NCBI GenBank assembly: GCA_046295175.1
Contig: JBKBNY010000006.1
Coordinates: 124,001 to 188,000 of the forward strand
Direction of reading: 5' to 3'
Source of the DNA: JALOLV01 sp046295175
GTDB lineage: Bacteria > Bacteroidota > Bacteroidia > Cytophagales > Spirosomataceae
Length of the DNA: 64,000 nucleotides
This document shows, piece after piece, positions 17,969 through 25,007 of this stretch. The notes below the pieces were generated by a model. That model did no database searches, had not been told where the DNA came from, and saw only the letters and a program-made list of their open reading frames with translations. The stretch's first letter is position 1. Each line of letters begins with the position of its first letter. The translations under genes and the position numbers were made by a program.

Positions 17969-19666
17969 TTAATAAATACTGAAATATTCGGCAAGGGGGC
18001 CTAATGCCAATGCAGGGAAAAATGATAATGCAGCTATGATAAATATGACAGTAAAGGTCATTATGGCAAATGTTGAATTATCAATTTTTAATGTTCCTGC
18101 ACTTTCTGGAATATACTTTTTATTTGCCAATAAACCAGCAATTGCAACTGGACCAGTGATTGGAATAAACCGACTTAGCAACAAAACAAAACCCGTTGAG
18201 ATATTCCAAAAGGGATTATTGTCGCCCAAACCTTCAAAACCACTGCCATTATTGGCTGCACTCGAAGTAAATTCGTAGAGCATTTCGGAAAAACCATGAA
18301 AACTCGGATTATTCAGCCAACCCACAGCTGTATCATTCTTGGCGTAATAAGATGCCAATGCCGTACCAACCAAAATCAAAAATGGATGTAGGATTGCGAT
18401 AATTGCCGCAATTTTGACCTCTCGTGCTTCAACTTTCTTTCCCAACAATTCGGGAGTTCGGCCAACCATCAATCCCGAAATAAATACCGCCAAAATGATA
18501 AAAATGTAATAATTCAAAAATCCAACTCCGCAACCTCCATAAAAAGCATTTACCATCATGGCAAGTAACTGCATTGCTCCCGAAAGTGGCATACTGCTAT
18601 CGTGCATACTATTGACCGAACCTGTCGAAATAACAGTGGTGGCAATGCTCCAATAACCCGAAGCAGCAGCCCCAAAGCGAACCTCTTTGCCCTCCATTGC
18701 ACCTAAATTTTGAGAAATCCCCATTTTAGCTATCGCAGGGTTTCCATTCATTTCAGCAACAATTGTCGGAACAGCCAACAACAGAAATCCCAAAGTCATA
18801 ACTCCCCATATCGACCAAGCTAATTTTTTGCGTTTCAAGAAATATCCCAAAGCGAAAATCATGGCAAACGGAATGAACATTTGAGCAATCATTTCGACCA
18901 TATTTGTAAAATAATTTGGATTCTCGAACGGATGTGCAGAGTTTGCTCCAAAGAAACCTCCGCCGTTTGTTCCCAAATGTTTGATAGCCACAAACGCAGC
19001 TACTGGCCCCCTCGAAACCTGAATATTTTCGCCTTGTAATGTACTAATCGTATCTTTACCTTCAAATGTCATAGGCATGCCATTAAAAGTGAGAATGATA
19101 GCAATGACAATCGAAATGGGAAGTAAGATTCGGGTAATACTTTTCAAAAAATAATTGTAAAAATTGCCCAATTTAGAAGTTTGTCTTTCTTTCATGGCGT
19201 TGAAGACAATCGCAGCCACCGCCATTCCGGTTGCGGCTGATACAAAATGTAAGTACATTAAGCCTACTAATTGCGAAAGGTACGAAACGCCGCTCTCGCC
19301 CGAATAATGCTGCAAATTGCAATTAACGATGAAAGAAATTGCGGTATTGAATGCCAAATCTGGACTCATCGAAGGGTTTGCATCAGGATTGAGTGGCAGC
19401 CAACCTTGATTAAGCAAAATCAAAAAACAAAGTGTAAACCATACCAAATTGATACTTAGCATTGCTTTAAGGCTATCTTGCCAAGTCATTTCGTTGGTAG
19501 TGTTTATGCCGCTAATTCTAAAAAAAAGGTCTTCGATTGGCCTAAAAATTCTGTCTAAAAACGTTTTTTCGTTGTTGAAAACTTTTGAGATATATTTTCC
19601 AAGTGGAATAGCCAAAAGCAGCGTGATAAAAAACATGGCAACAATGCCAATAATTTCGGTATTCAT
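17969..19666 (-). CDS. kdpA: Potassium-transporting ATPase K+-channel-like subunit KdpA
   Basis: KdpA (565 aa, normal size) belongs to the superfamily of K+ transporters and binds and selects K+ in the inner membrane. The four pore-loop repeats are recognisable at NCNLQHYSGE, GTNGGGFFGANSAHPFENP, TGSVNSMHDS and ANNGSGFEGLGDNNPF. About ten membrane helices are visible. It follows kdpF by 11 bases and leads into kdpB. The order F-A-B-C is the same as in E. coli, whereas the downstream porin and the split sensor are not. Confidence 0.97.
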   Translation of the reverse strand: MNTEIIGIVAMFFITLLLAIPLGKYISKVFNNEKTFLDRIFRPIEDLFFRISGINTTNEMTWQDSLKAMLSINLVWFTLCFLILLNQGWLPLNPDANPSMSPDLAFNTAISFIVNCNLQHYSGESGVSYLSQLVGLMYLHFVSAATGMAVAAIVFNAMKERQTSKLGNFYNYFLKSITRILLPISIVIAIILTFNGMPMTFEGKDTISTLQGENIQVSRGPVAAFVAIKHLGTNGGGFFGANSAHPFENPNYFTNMVEMIAQMFIPFAMIFALGYFLKRKKLAWSIWGVMTLGFLLLAVPTIVAEMNGNPAIAKMGISQNLGAMEGKEVRFGAAASGYWSIATTVISTGSVNSMHDSSMPLSGAMQLLAMMVNAFYGGCGVGFLNYYIFIILAVFISGLMVGRTPELLGKKVEAREVKIAAIIAILHPFLILVGTALASYYAKNDTAVGWLNNPSFHGFSEMLYEFTSSAANNGSGFEGLGDNNPFWNISTGFVLLLSRFIPITGPVAIAGLLANKKYIPESAGTLKIDNSTFAIMTFTVIFIIAALSFFPALALGPLAEYFSIY

Positions 19667-19677
19667 ATTTATTAAAT

Positions 19678-19755
19678 TTAAAATTTTTCGGGTTTCATTA
19701 GTACATAAACGAGGTAGCAGAAAACCGCAATCGATACAATAAAAAGTGCTAACAT
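19678..19755 (-). CDS. kdpF: KdpF, small stabilising subunit of the Kdp ATPase
   Basis: A 25-codon frame encodes MLALFIVSIAVFCYLVYVLM followed by KPEKF: one hydrophobic helix and the PEKF ending that marks KdpF. It lies 11 bases upstream of kdpA on the same strand, exactly where kdpF is expected. KdpF is a single-helix peptide that sits at the KdpA/KdpB interface. It is too short for normal ORF cut-offs. Confidence 0.88.
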   Translation of the reverse strand: MLALFIVSIAVFCYLVYVLMKPEKF

Positions 19756-19759
19756 GGTT

Positions 19760-19843
19760 TTAGATTTTTTCGAAGATTTCAACTGTTTTGTAACATATCC
19801 AAAATAGGATAACCGTGATGATGAAGAGAATCAGAGCAAGCAT
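19760..19843 (-). CDS. Second KdpF-like single-helix peptide upstream of kdpF
   Basis: A 27-codon frame encodes MLALILFIITVILFWICYKT followed by VEIFEKI. It has the same MLAL start and the same one-helix design as kdpF, and its stop codon is only four bases from the kdpF start. It ends without the PEKF motif. It may be a duplicated and diverged KdpF, or another small membrane subunit of the complex. The assignment rests on position and topology alone, and a chance frame of this length is possible. Confidence 0.55.
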   Translation of the reverse strand: MLALILFIITVILFWICYKTVEIFEKI

Positions 19844-19970
19844 GATTGATAAAGTTTAACGTAATGAATGTTTTATCCTCTTTATGCCAAAATCTTTACC
19901 ATAAATCACCCAATTGAGTTAAATGACTTATAATCAATTACTTACAATAAACACTAAAGATTTACAAACA

Positions 19971-19994
19971 AAAAAAACCTATCAAAATGATAGG
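19971..19994 (-). terminator. Terminator between the NtrC-type regulator gene and the kdp structural genes
   Basis: Read on the minus strand, the stem CCTATC / GATAGG (19994-19978) with an ATTTT loop is followed by seven T residues (19977-19971). It lies about 50 bases after the regulator stop. This implies the structural genes have their own promoter between here and 19843. Confidence 0.75.
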
Positions 19995-20016
19995 CTTTCT
20001 CTCAAAATGATAGGCT
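19982..20016. repeat. Tandem 15-base direct repeat upstream of kdp
   Basis: TCAAAATGATAGGCT occurs at 19982-19996 and again at 20002-20016, 20 bases (about two helical turns) apart. The spacing puts both copies on the same DNA face, about 140-175 bases upstream of the first kdp peptide. This is suitable for an upstream activator site of an NtrC-family protein. The first copy also contributes to the terminator stem. Confidence 0.5.
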
Positions 20017-20042
20017 CAGTCGGTGACCAAATTGATAATATT

Positions 20043-21377
20043 TTAGAGTTTATACTCTTCTATTTTACGATAAAGAGTAGCAATTCCAATCTCCAAAAGT
20101 CTCGCTGCTTCGGCTTTATTTCCTTTTGTAATATTTAATACTTTCTGAATATGTGTTTTTTCGATGTATTCCATTGATAGCAAAGAATCATTGCTTAGAT
20201 TATTAACCGAATGTTGGATTTCAAATGGTAAATCTTGAATCGATAAACTATCAGATTCTGACAAAATCAAACTTCTTTCGATAACATTCCGCAGTTCTCT
20301 GACATTGCCTTTCCAATGATGATTTTTGAGTTTTTCGATAAATTCATCCGAAACTTTTTTGGGCTTTGTATTGAGTTTATGAGCAAAAAATTGCAGAAAA
20401 TAATTTACTAAAGCCGGAATATCCTCTCTTCTTTGGTTTAACGATGGGATATTTATCTGAAATGAAGCCAATCGGTAGAATAAATCCAATCTAAAACGGT
20501 GTTCTTCGGCTTCTTTCTCAAGGTTACGATTAGTCGCCGAAATTATCCGCACATCAACTTTCGTAGGTTTCGATTCGCCAACCTTGTAAAAAACACCCGT
20601 TTCGAGAAAACGAAGTAGTTTTGCCTGCAAATCGAGTGGCATCTCTCCTATTTCATCCAAAAACAATGTTCCTTGGTGAGCCTCTTCAATCAATCCTTTT
20701 TTATCTTTGATTGCCCCAGTAAATGCCCCAGCTTTGTGTCCAAAAAGTTCACTTTCGAGCAAATCATGCCCAAATGCACTGCAATTTAGAGCAATAAATG
20801 GTTTATTTGACCGTAAACTACCCGTATGAATCGCTTGGGCAAAAACCTCTTTTCCTGCACCAGTTTCGCCAAGTAAAAGCACCGAAGTATCGGTTTTGGC
20901 AACTTTTTGAGCAAGTATTTTGACATCTTCAATGGCTCGACTGCTTCCGATAATTGTCGAAAAAGTAATCCCTCCGTTTAATTTTTGACGTAATTCTTTC
21001 AATTCAAATTGCAACGAAGCCTTCTCAAAAGCCCTCAGCAACATCGGTAAAATCTTATTATTGTCATCGCCTTTTACCAAATAATCAAATGCTCCGTTTT
21101 TGATTGCCTGAACTCCGTCTGGGATATTTCCGTAAGCTGTAAACAATAGCACTTCGGTTTCGGGAGATAACTCCTTGATTTTCAATACAAAATCTACACC
21201 CGAACCATCTGGAAGTTTAACATCACAAAGTACAACCGGAAAACTTTTTTTTGTCAGCGTTGCAAGTGCATTTTTAAGATTATCGACTTGCAAAACTTCA
21301 AAACCTTCTAATTCGATGTACTGAGCAACGGTTCGACGAAACGAAACTTCATCATCAATGAGCAATAATTGTTGCAT
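20043..21377 (-). CDS. Sigma-54-dependent response regulator (NtrC family) of the Kdp locus
   Basis: The 444 aa protein has three parts. The receiver domain has acidic pocket D8-D9 and phospho-acceptor D52 in CDVKLPDGSG. The AAA+ domain has Walker A GETGAGKEVF, the sigma-54 contact loop GAFTGA and LFLDEIGEMPLDLQAKLLRFLE. The C-terminal Fis-type helix-turn-helix is NKAEAARLLEIGIATLYRKIEEY. It should activate sigma-54 promoters. It replaces KdpE, an OmpR-type regulator, at this locus. It is the first gene of the minus-strand Kdp cluster, separated from the transport genes by a terminator, and diverges from the alkyltransferase-like gene. Confidence 0.92.
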   Translation of the reverse strand: MQQLLLIDDEVSFRRTVAQYIELEGFEVLQVDNLKNALATLTKKSFPVVLCDVKLPDGSGVDFVLKIKELSPETEVLLFTAYGNIPDGVQAIKNGAFDYLVKGDDNNKILPMLLRAFEKASLQFELKELRQKLNGGITFSTIIGSSRAIEDVKILAQKVAKTDTSVLLLGETGAGKEVFAQAIHTGSLRSNKPFIALNCSAFGHDLLESELFGHKAGAFTGAIKDKKGLIEEAHQGTLFLDEIGEMPLDLQAKLLRFLETGVFYKVGESKPTKVDVRIISATNRNLEKEAEEHRFRLDLFYRLASFQINIPSLNQRREDIPALVNYFLQFFAHKLNTKPKKVSDEFIEKLKNHHWKGNVRELRNVIERSLILSESDSLSIQDLPFEIQHSVNNLSNDSLLSMEYIEKTHIQKVLNITKGNKAEAARLLEIGIATLYRKIEEYKL

Positions 21378-21428
21378 TAATTGTAAATTTGGATGTCGTA
21401 AAATTAGACAATTTTAATTCTAACATAA

Positions 21429-21752
21429 ATGAAGTCGGAGAATGTTTTTGAAGAAGTCTATGACGTAGTCAGGCTGATTCCTGCGGGTAGAGTAACCAAT
21501 TATGGGGCTATTGCCAAGTATCTTGGTACAAACAGCAGCCGAATGATTGGCTGGGCAATGAACGCTTGTCATGGCGTAGTGGATGTACCTGCCCATCGGG
21601 TGGTGAATCGCCTCGGTGTACTAACTGGCAAACATCATTTTGGAGGCAATCGAATGCAGGAACTACTTGAAAATGAGGGAATTAAAGTTATAAACGATAA
21701 AGTTGTAGATTTTAACAAACTCTTCTGGGACCCCTCAACCGAACTACTTTAA
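21429..21752 (+). CDS. Alkyltransferase-like protein (ATL), MGMT family without active-site Cys
   Basis: The 107 aa protein matches the DNA-binding domain of O6-alkylguanine-DNA alkyltransferases: IPAGRVTNYGAIAKYLG with the base-flipping Tyr (Y25), an Arg finger near R38 (SSRMIGWAM), and an active-site loop PAHRVV at residues 54-59. In MGMT this loop is PCHRVV; here the acceptor Cys is Ala (A55). ATLs bind alkylated guanine without repairing it and hand the lesion to nucleotide excision repair. The two convergent or following small genes (DUF2256, TIGR03643) are families I associate with photolyase neighbourhoods, which supports a DNA-damage role. Confidence 0.9.
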   Translation: MKSENVFEEVYDVVRLIPAGRVTNYGAIAKYLGTNSSRMIGWAMNACHGVVDVPAHRVVNRLGVLTGKHHFGGNRMQELLENEGIKVINDKVVDFNKLFWDPSTELL

Positions 21753-21884
21753 GTTTCGTTTCGCACGACAAGCATCACTGCAATACTTGACTTCATCCCA
21801 GACTTTTTCCCATTTTTTTCGCCATGTAAATGGTCGATTGCATACAACGCAAATCTTTTGTGGAAGGTCAGATTTCTTTCGCAT
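21744..21884 (-). CDS. DUF2256 small Cys-rich protein
   Basis: A 46-codon frame from the ATG at 21884 encodes a short basic protein with the DUF2256 pattern: KICVVCNRPFTWRKKWEKVW, then DEVKYCSDACR. Four Cys in two pairs (CVVC and CSDAC) suggest a small zinc-binding fold. It overlaps the end of the ATL gene by nine bases in convergent orientation. DUF2256 genes are, from general knowledge, often next to cryptochrome/photolyase-family genes; no photolyase is in this window. The match to the family pattern is strong for such a short frame. Confidence 0.85.
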   Translation of the reverse strand: MRKKSDLPQKICVVCNRPFTWRKKWEKVWDEVKYCSDACRAKRNLK

Positions 21885-22086
21885 TCTTGATATTTACTTT
21901 TGAGGATAATCCTAATTATTTGTAGCTAATTCTTCAATTGTAATAATTTTCAATTAACAAATCATTGATTTATAATTTATTAACCATGAAGTAATCTGTT
22001 TGAGTTTACATCATTAGATAATCGTAAACAATCAGGTCAATCAGAATGTTTAAAAATGAATTGAACAAAAATGTATTATTCAAATC

Positions 22087-22380
22087 ATGAATTCGAGAGA
22101 AAAATATAAGTCGCTTACCGATGAAGACCGTGACAGAATCGTTGAAATGGCTTGGGAAGACCGTACGCCATTCGATGCCATTCTAACCCAATTTGGACTC
22201 AAAGAACAAGAAGTTATTGAATTGATGCGTCGCGAAATGAAGCCATCTTCATGGAGAATGTGGCGTGAAAGGGTGCAAGGAAGAGCAACAAAACACAAAA
22301 TAAAGTCCGAAATTGATGGAAGTCGGCACAAATGTAGCCTACAAAAAAGTATTTCGCACAACAAAATTTCTAAAAGGTAA
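22087..22380 (+). CDS. TIGR03643-family small protein
   Basis: The 97 aa protein has the TIGR03643 core: LTDEDRDRIVEMAWEDRTPF, then IELMRREMKPSSWRMWRERV. This is an uncharacterised helical, probably helix-turn-helix-like family that I recall from the same photolyase/DUF2256 neighbourhoods. The last 25-30 residues are basic and Ser/Lys-rich and probably disordered. About 200 bases without a gene precede it and hold no structure I could name. Function is unknown; a nucleic-acid-binding role is inferred from its charge. Confidence 0.8.
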   Translation: MNSREKYKSLTDEDRDRIVEMAWEDRTPFDAILTQFGLKEQEVIELMRREMKPSSWRMWRERVQGRATKHKIKSEIDGSRHKCSLQKSISHNKISKR

Positions 22381-22454
22381 CAAATCGCACATACTGAAAA
22401 AGCACTTATAATCCAAAATATGTTCTACAAAATTTTAATTTCTCCATATTTTTT

Positions 22455-22484
22455 ATTGCGAATGGCGAAAATTATTTACTTTTG
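22455..22484 (+). promoter_or_regulatory. Bacteroidota-type promoter of the Lrp/AsnC gene
   Basis: ATTG (22455-22458) and TACTTTTG (22477-22484) are separated by 18 bases. They match the -33 TTG and -7 TAnnTTTG elements of Bacteroidota housekeeping promoters. Transcription would start near 22491, giving a leader of about 30 bases. Confidence 0.55.
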
Positions 22485-22521
22485 TACCAAATAATATTTT
22501 GCACTTCCAAACAAAAACACC

Positions 22522-23001
22522 ATGAGTGCCAGCAAGATTGACAAACTAGACCAAATTGACCACAATCTCTTAGAGATACTCCAAAGTAATGGCAAAATAA
22601 CAAATGCTCAGCTTTCAAAAGAAATCGGGCTTTCGCCAGCACCAACACTCGAAAGGGTAAAGAAATTAGAACAACAAGGAATCATCAAGAGCTACCACGC
22701 ACAAGTTGATAGAGAAAAAGTAGGCTTAGGAGTAATGACTTTCGTACAAGTTTCGTTGTCGGGTCACCGCAAGTCAATTACCGATGCTTTCGTCGAAAAA
22801 ATTGAAAAAGTAGGAGAAATTATAGAGTGTCACCACGTGACTGGTTCGTGCGATTTTCTTTTAAAAGTTATTGCAAAAGACATTAATTCGTACCAAAAAC
22901 TAATCATGGAAACCATCAATGAGATTCCAGAAGTAGCCAATACCCAAACTATGGTTATACTTTCTACGTTCAAAGATTCTAAGGTTTTACCAATACCTTG
23001 A
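22522..23001 (+). CDS. Lrp/AsnC-family transcriptional regulator
   Basis: The 159 aa protein has an N-terminal helix-turn-helix (IDHNLLEILQSNGKITNAQL, then LSPAPTLERVKKLEQQGII) and a C-terminal RAM/AsnC ligand-binding domain (GVMTFVQVSLSG, EIIECHHVTGSCDFLLKVIAKD). These proteins form octameric rings that sense amino acids. It is monocistronic: it has its own promoter upstream and a strong hairpin downstream. The target and ligand cannot be inferred. Confidence 0.92.
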   Translation: MSASKIDKLDQIDHNLLEILQSNGKITNAQLSKEIGLSPAPTLERVKKLEQQGIIKSYHAQVDREKVGLGVMTFVQVSLSGHRKSITDAFVEKIEKVGEIIECHHVTGSCDFLLKVIAKDINSYQKLIMETINEIPEVANTQTMVILSTFKDSKVLPIP

Positions 23002-23004
23002 TAG

Positions 23005-23042
23005 AAAAAAGCGGCATAATCATCAAATTATGCCGCTTTTTA
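23005..23042. terminator. Bidirectional terminator between Lrp and FG-GAP genes
   Basis: AAAAGCGGCATAAT (23007-23020) pairs perfectly with ATTATGCCGCTTTT (23027-23040) around CATCAA. A- and T-tracts flank it on both sides, serving the two convergent genes. Confidence 0.92.
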
Positions 23043-24200
23043 TCATTTCTTCATTGCATTCTCAAACAAAAACACTCCGTTTTTATTTGCCGTTACAATA
23101 TCGAGTTTGCCATCTTTGTTCATATCGGCAACAGTGATATTTAAGCCAGCTCCCGAATCTTTATCAATGATTGTTTCTTGCCAATAGGGTTTTTGTTTTG
23201 AATCGAAAGCTATAAACAGCAAGATGGGTTCATCGGCATCGCCCGCATCACGACCGTTATGAGCCAAGTATCTTTTACCCGTAATGTATTCTTTTTTTCC
23301 GTCTCCGTTCAAATCTGCCATGATTGCCGAGTGCGTTTGAGCCGTTGTTGTGCTGATTGTTTGGGTTTTGAAGTCAATTTTTCCGTTTTCGTTTGTTTGC
23401 TCATAATACCAAATACCCAGAGCATGAGCCGAGGCACTGACCACATCTTTTTTGCCGTCGCCGTTTACATCCAAGATTTGCATGTGCGAGCATGGTTCAC
23501 CCAAATTGGCAGGATGAAAAACCCAAGAACCGCTTTTTAAATCTTTAGTACCTTCAAACCACCCATCTTTGATAACCACATCACTGACCCCATCCATGTT
23601 AATATCGCCCCAGCCAATTCCATGTGAAAATTGCTCCGTTCCCTTCACATTCTCGCCACTCAGTGCATGTCTTTTCCATTGAGTTTCACCCTTTTTGGTA
23701 GGAGCTTGCAGCCAAACAATTTGCTTTTTGGCTCTATCGCCGCACAAAATATCCAAACGTCCATCGCCATCAATATCAACAAAATTGGGTGATTCGTTGC
23801 TTACACCCATCGAATCGGCTATGATGTGGCGTTTCCATTCGTTTACTTTTTCTTTTTTAGGATTCTCAAACCAAAAAGCGGCTTTTCCCGGAAAATCAAC
23901 GATAATAACATCATCCCAACCATCGAGGTTTACATCCATCCCGAGATTCATAAACGACTCGCTGTATTCTTCCCGTGGTTTAAATGTACGAGACGGAGCC
24001 ATTTGGTGGCGAACCCAAGTAGGAGCCTCAAACCAATAATAACCCGCTACAATATCGAGTTTGCCATCTTTGTTGAGGTCGGCAACGGCAACGCCCTCCG
24101 AGATAAAATCACGGGTAATGATTGTTTTCTTGAAGTCTTGAGAATAACAACTAAGACTCAAAAAAGGGAGGAATATGATGATGAAGAGGAGGTTTTTCAT
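23043..24200 (-). CDS. Exported FG-GAP/VCBS-repeat protein
   Basis: The 385 aa protein has a signal peptide (MKNLLFIIIFLPFLSLSC…), possibly a lipoprotein with Cys 18. At least six calcium-loop repeats of the type D-x-N/D-x-D-G follow: ADLNKDGKLDIVAG, VDIDGDGRLDILCG, GDINMDGVSDVVIK, LDVNGDGKKDVVSA, ADLNGDGKKEYITG and ADMNKDGKLDIVTA. This is a seven-bladed beta-propeller architecture, as in integrin-like FG-GAP proteins. In Planctomycetes and Bacteroidota such genes accompany cupredoxin/PVC-type dehydrogenase and DUF1080 genes like those at 26222-29727. They may have formed one cluster before the toxin-antitoxin/Mrr segment came between them. Confidence 0.88.
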   Translation of the reverse strand: MKNLLFIIIFLPFLSLSCYSQDFKKTIITRDFISEGVAVADLNKDGKLDIVAGYYWFEAPTWVRHQMAPSRTFKPREEYSESFMNLGMDVNLDGWDDVIIVDFPGKAAFWFENPKKEKVNEWKRHIIADSMGVSNESPNFVDIDGDGRLDILCGDRAKKQIVWLQAPTKKGETQWKRHALSGENVKGTEQFSHGIGWGDINMDGVSDVVIKDGWFEGTKDLKSGSWVFHPANLGEPCSHMQILDVNGDGKKDVVSASAHALGIWYYEQTNENGKIDFKTQTISTTTAQTHSAIMADLNGDGKKEYITGKRYLAHNGRDAGDADEPILLFIAFDSKQKPYWQETIIDKDSGAGLNITVADMNKDGKLDIVTANKNGVFLFENAMKK

Positions 24201-24214
24201 TAATTATAAAACTA

Positions 24215-24628
24215 TTAAGAATTGAAGAAATTAGAGAATCCCAAGGCTGATAAACCTTTTTTAATAGGAGCATCAAAAGTCCAAAGTTCGCAGTCAAGTT
24301 CTATGGCTAAAGCAACAAATGGCACATCCTTCTCATCAATACTTTTACACAATCTGTAGGCTTCGAGATAACTACTGATTGATACGAAGTTTTCATTAAC
24401 AAACTTGATTCGATTTAAAATTATATTGAGATATTCATAAAATTCATCGTCTAATTGCTGATTATTTTTCAGAATTTTCTCTTTATGTCTAAATATCTCA
24501 ACAATCAAAAATTTAGGAGCATAAAAAATCAAATCTTCATCATCCAGAATGTCTCGGACAGCAGAATGTTTAAGACGAAGAGCTTTGAATATTACATTTG
24601 AATCAACAACAATTACTTTTTTACTCAT
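24215..24628 (-). CDS. PIN-domain ribonuclease, probable toxin
   Basis: The 137 aa protein has the PIN active-site acids: D9 in VVDSNVIF, E44 in FLIVEIFRHKE, D101 in DEKDVPFVALAIEL and D119 in ELWTFDAPI. PIN toxins cleave RNA. The gene overlaps the 71 aa upstream frame by eight bases, the arrangement of type II toxin-antitoxin pairs. It is not a typical VapC in sequence and is closer to a PIN subgroup that starts SKKVIVVDSNVIFKAL. The base composition appears more AT-rich than the flanking genes. Confidence 0.85.
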   Translation of the reverse strand: MSKKVIVVDSNVIFKALRLKHSAVRDILDDEDLIFYAPKFLIVEIFRHKEKILKNNQQLDDEFYEYLNIILNRIKFVNENFVSISSYLEAYRLCKSIDEKDVPFVALAIELDCELWTFDAPIKKGLSALGFSNFFNS

Positions 24629-24836
24629 TGATAAATCGGTGTTTATTGTTTTTCCACCAATCTGCCTTTATTTGCTCACCTATCTCTTCGATTTCTTCAT
24701 CAAAATCAAATTTTTTAGCTAATTCTTCTTTACGTAGTTTTTCAACCAATTTTACAAGCCAAGTCTTATTTATTGCTTGTTTATCAATCGAAATTAAATA
24801 TTTATCGTTACTTGTATCTAAATGTATTGAAGTCAT
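24621..24836 (-). CDS. Probable antitoxin of the PIN toxin
   Basis: The 71 aa acidic protein (TSIHLDTSNDKYLISIDKQA, then a charged helical region ending KADWWKNNKHRFINE) is encoded directly upstream of the PIN gene and overlaps it. An N-terminal strand followed by helices fits a small antitoxin that could wrap the toxin. I do not recognise a defined antitoxin family, so the call depends on size and position. Confidence 0.7.
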   Translation of the reverse strand: MTSIHLDTSNDKYLISIDKQAINKTWLVKLVEKLRKEELAKKFDFDEEIEEIGEQIKADWWKNNKHRFINE

Positions 24837-24946
24837 TTTATTTTGAGTTTTACCAAAGTTAGCAATAAATGATAATTTTAGGCGAATTTATTGAAAATTT
24901 TGCCAATTACCATTTTTACGAAAGTCTGGAGATTTTTACTATTATT

Positions 24947-24986
24947 TGGTCAAAGACAACCGAACTTCGTCGTAAGTCTTTGACCA
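24947..24986. repeat. Perfect 11-bp inverted repeat between antitoxin and Mrr genes
   Basis: TGGTCAAAGAC (24947-24957) pairs with GTCTTTGACCA (24976-24986) across 18 bases that can form an inner CGAA/TTCG pair. It lies just after the Mrr stop codon (25008, minus strand), so it may terminate that transcript. The downstream side is AT-rich but has no long T-run. Confidence 0.55.
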
Positions 24987-25007
24987 GTTGGGTAAGCCTA
25001 TCAAATA

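Noticed and set aside
19885..19901. Candidate sigma-54 promoter TGGTAAAGATTTTGGCA (minus strand) upstream of the kdp peptides
   Set aside because: The GG and GC elements are 11, not 10, bases apart and the -12 half is poor, so it cannot be called. A start-site map would settle it.
22080..22364. A 94-codon minus-strand frame opposite the TIGR03643 gene
   Set aside because: The plus-strand frame carries the family motif; the antisense frame is Cys/Ser-rich and unfamiliar.
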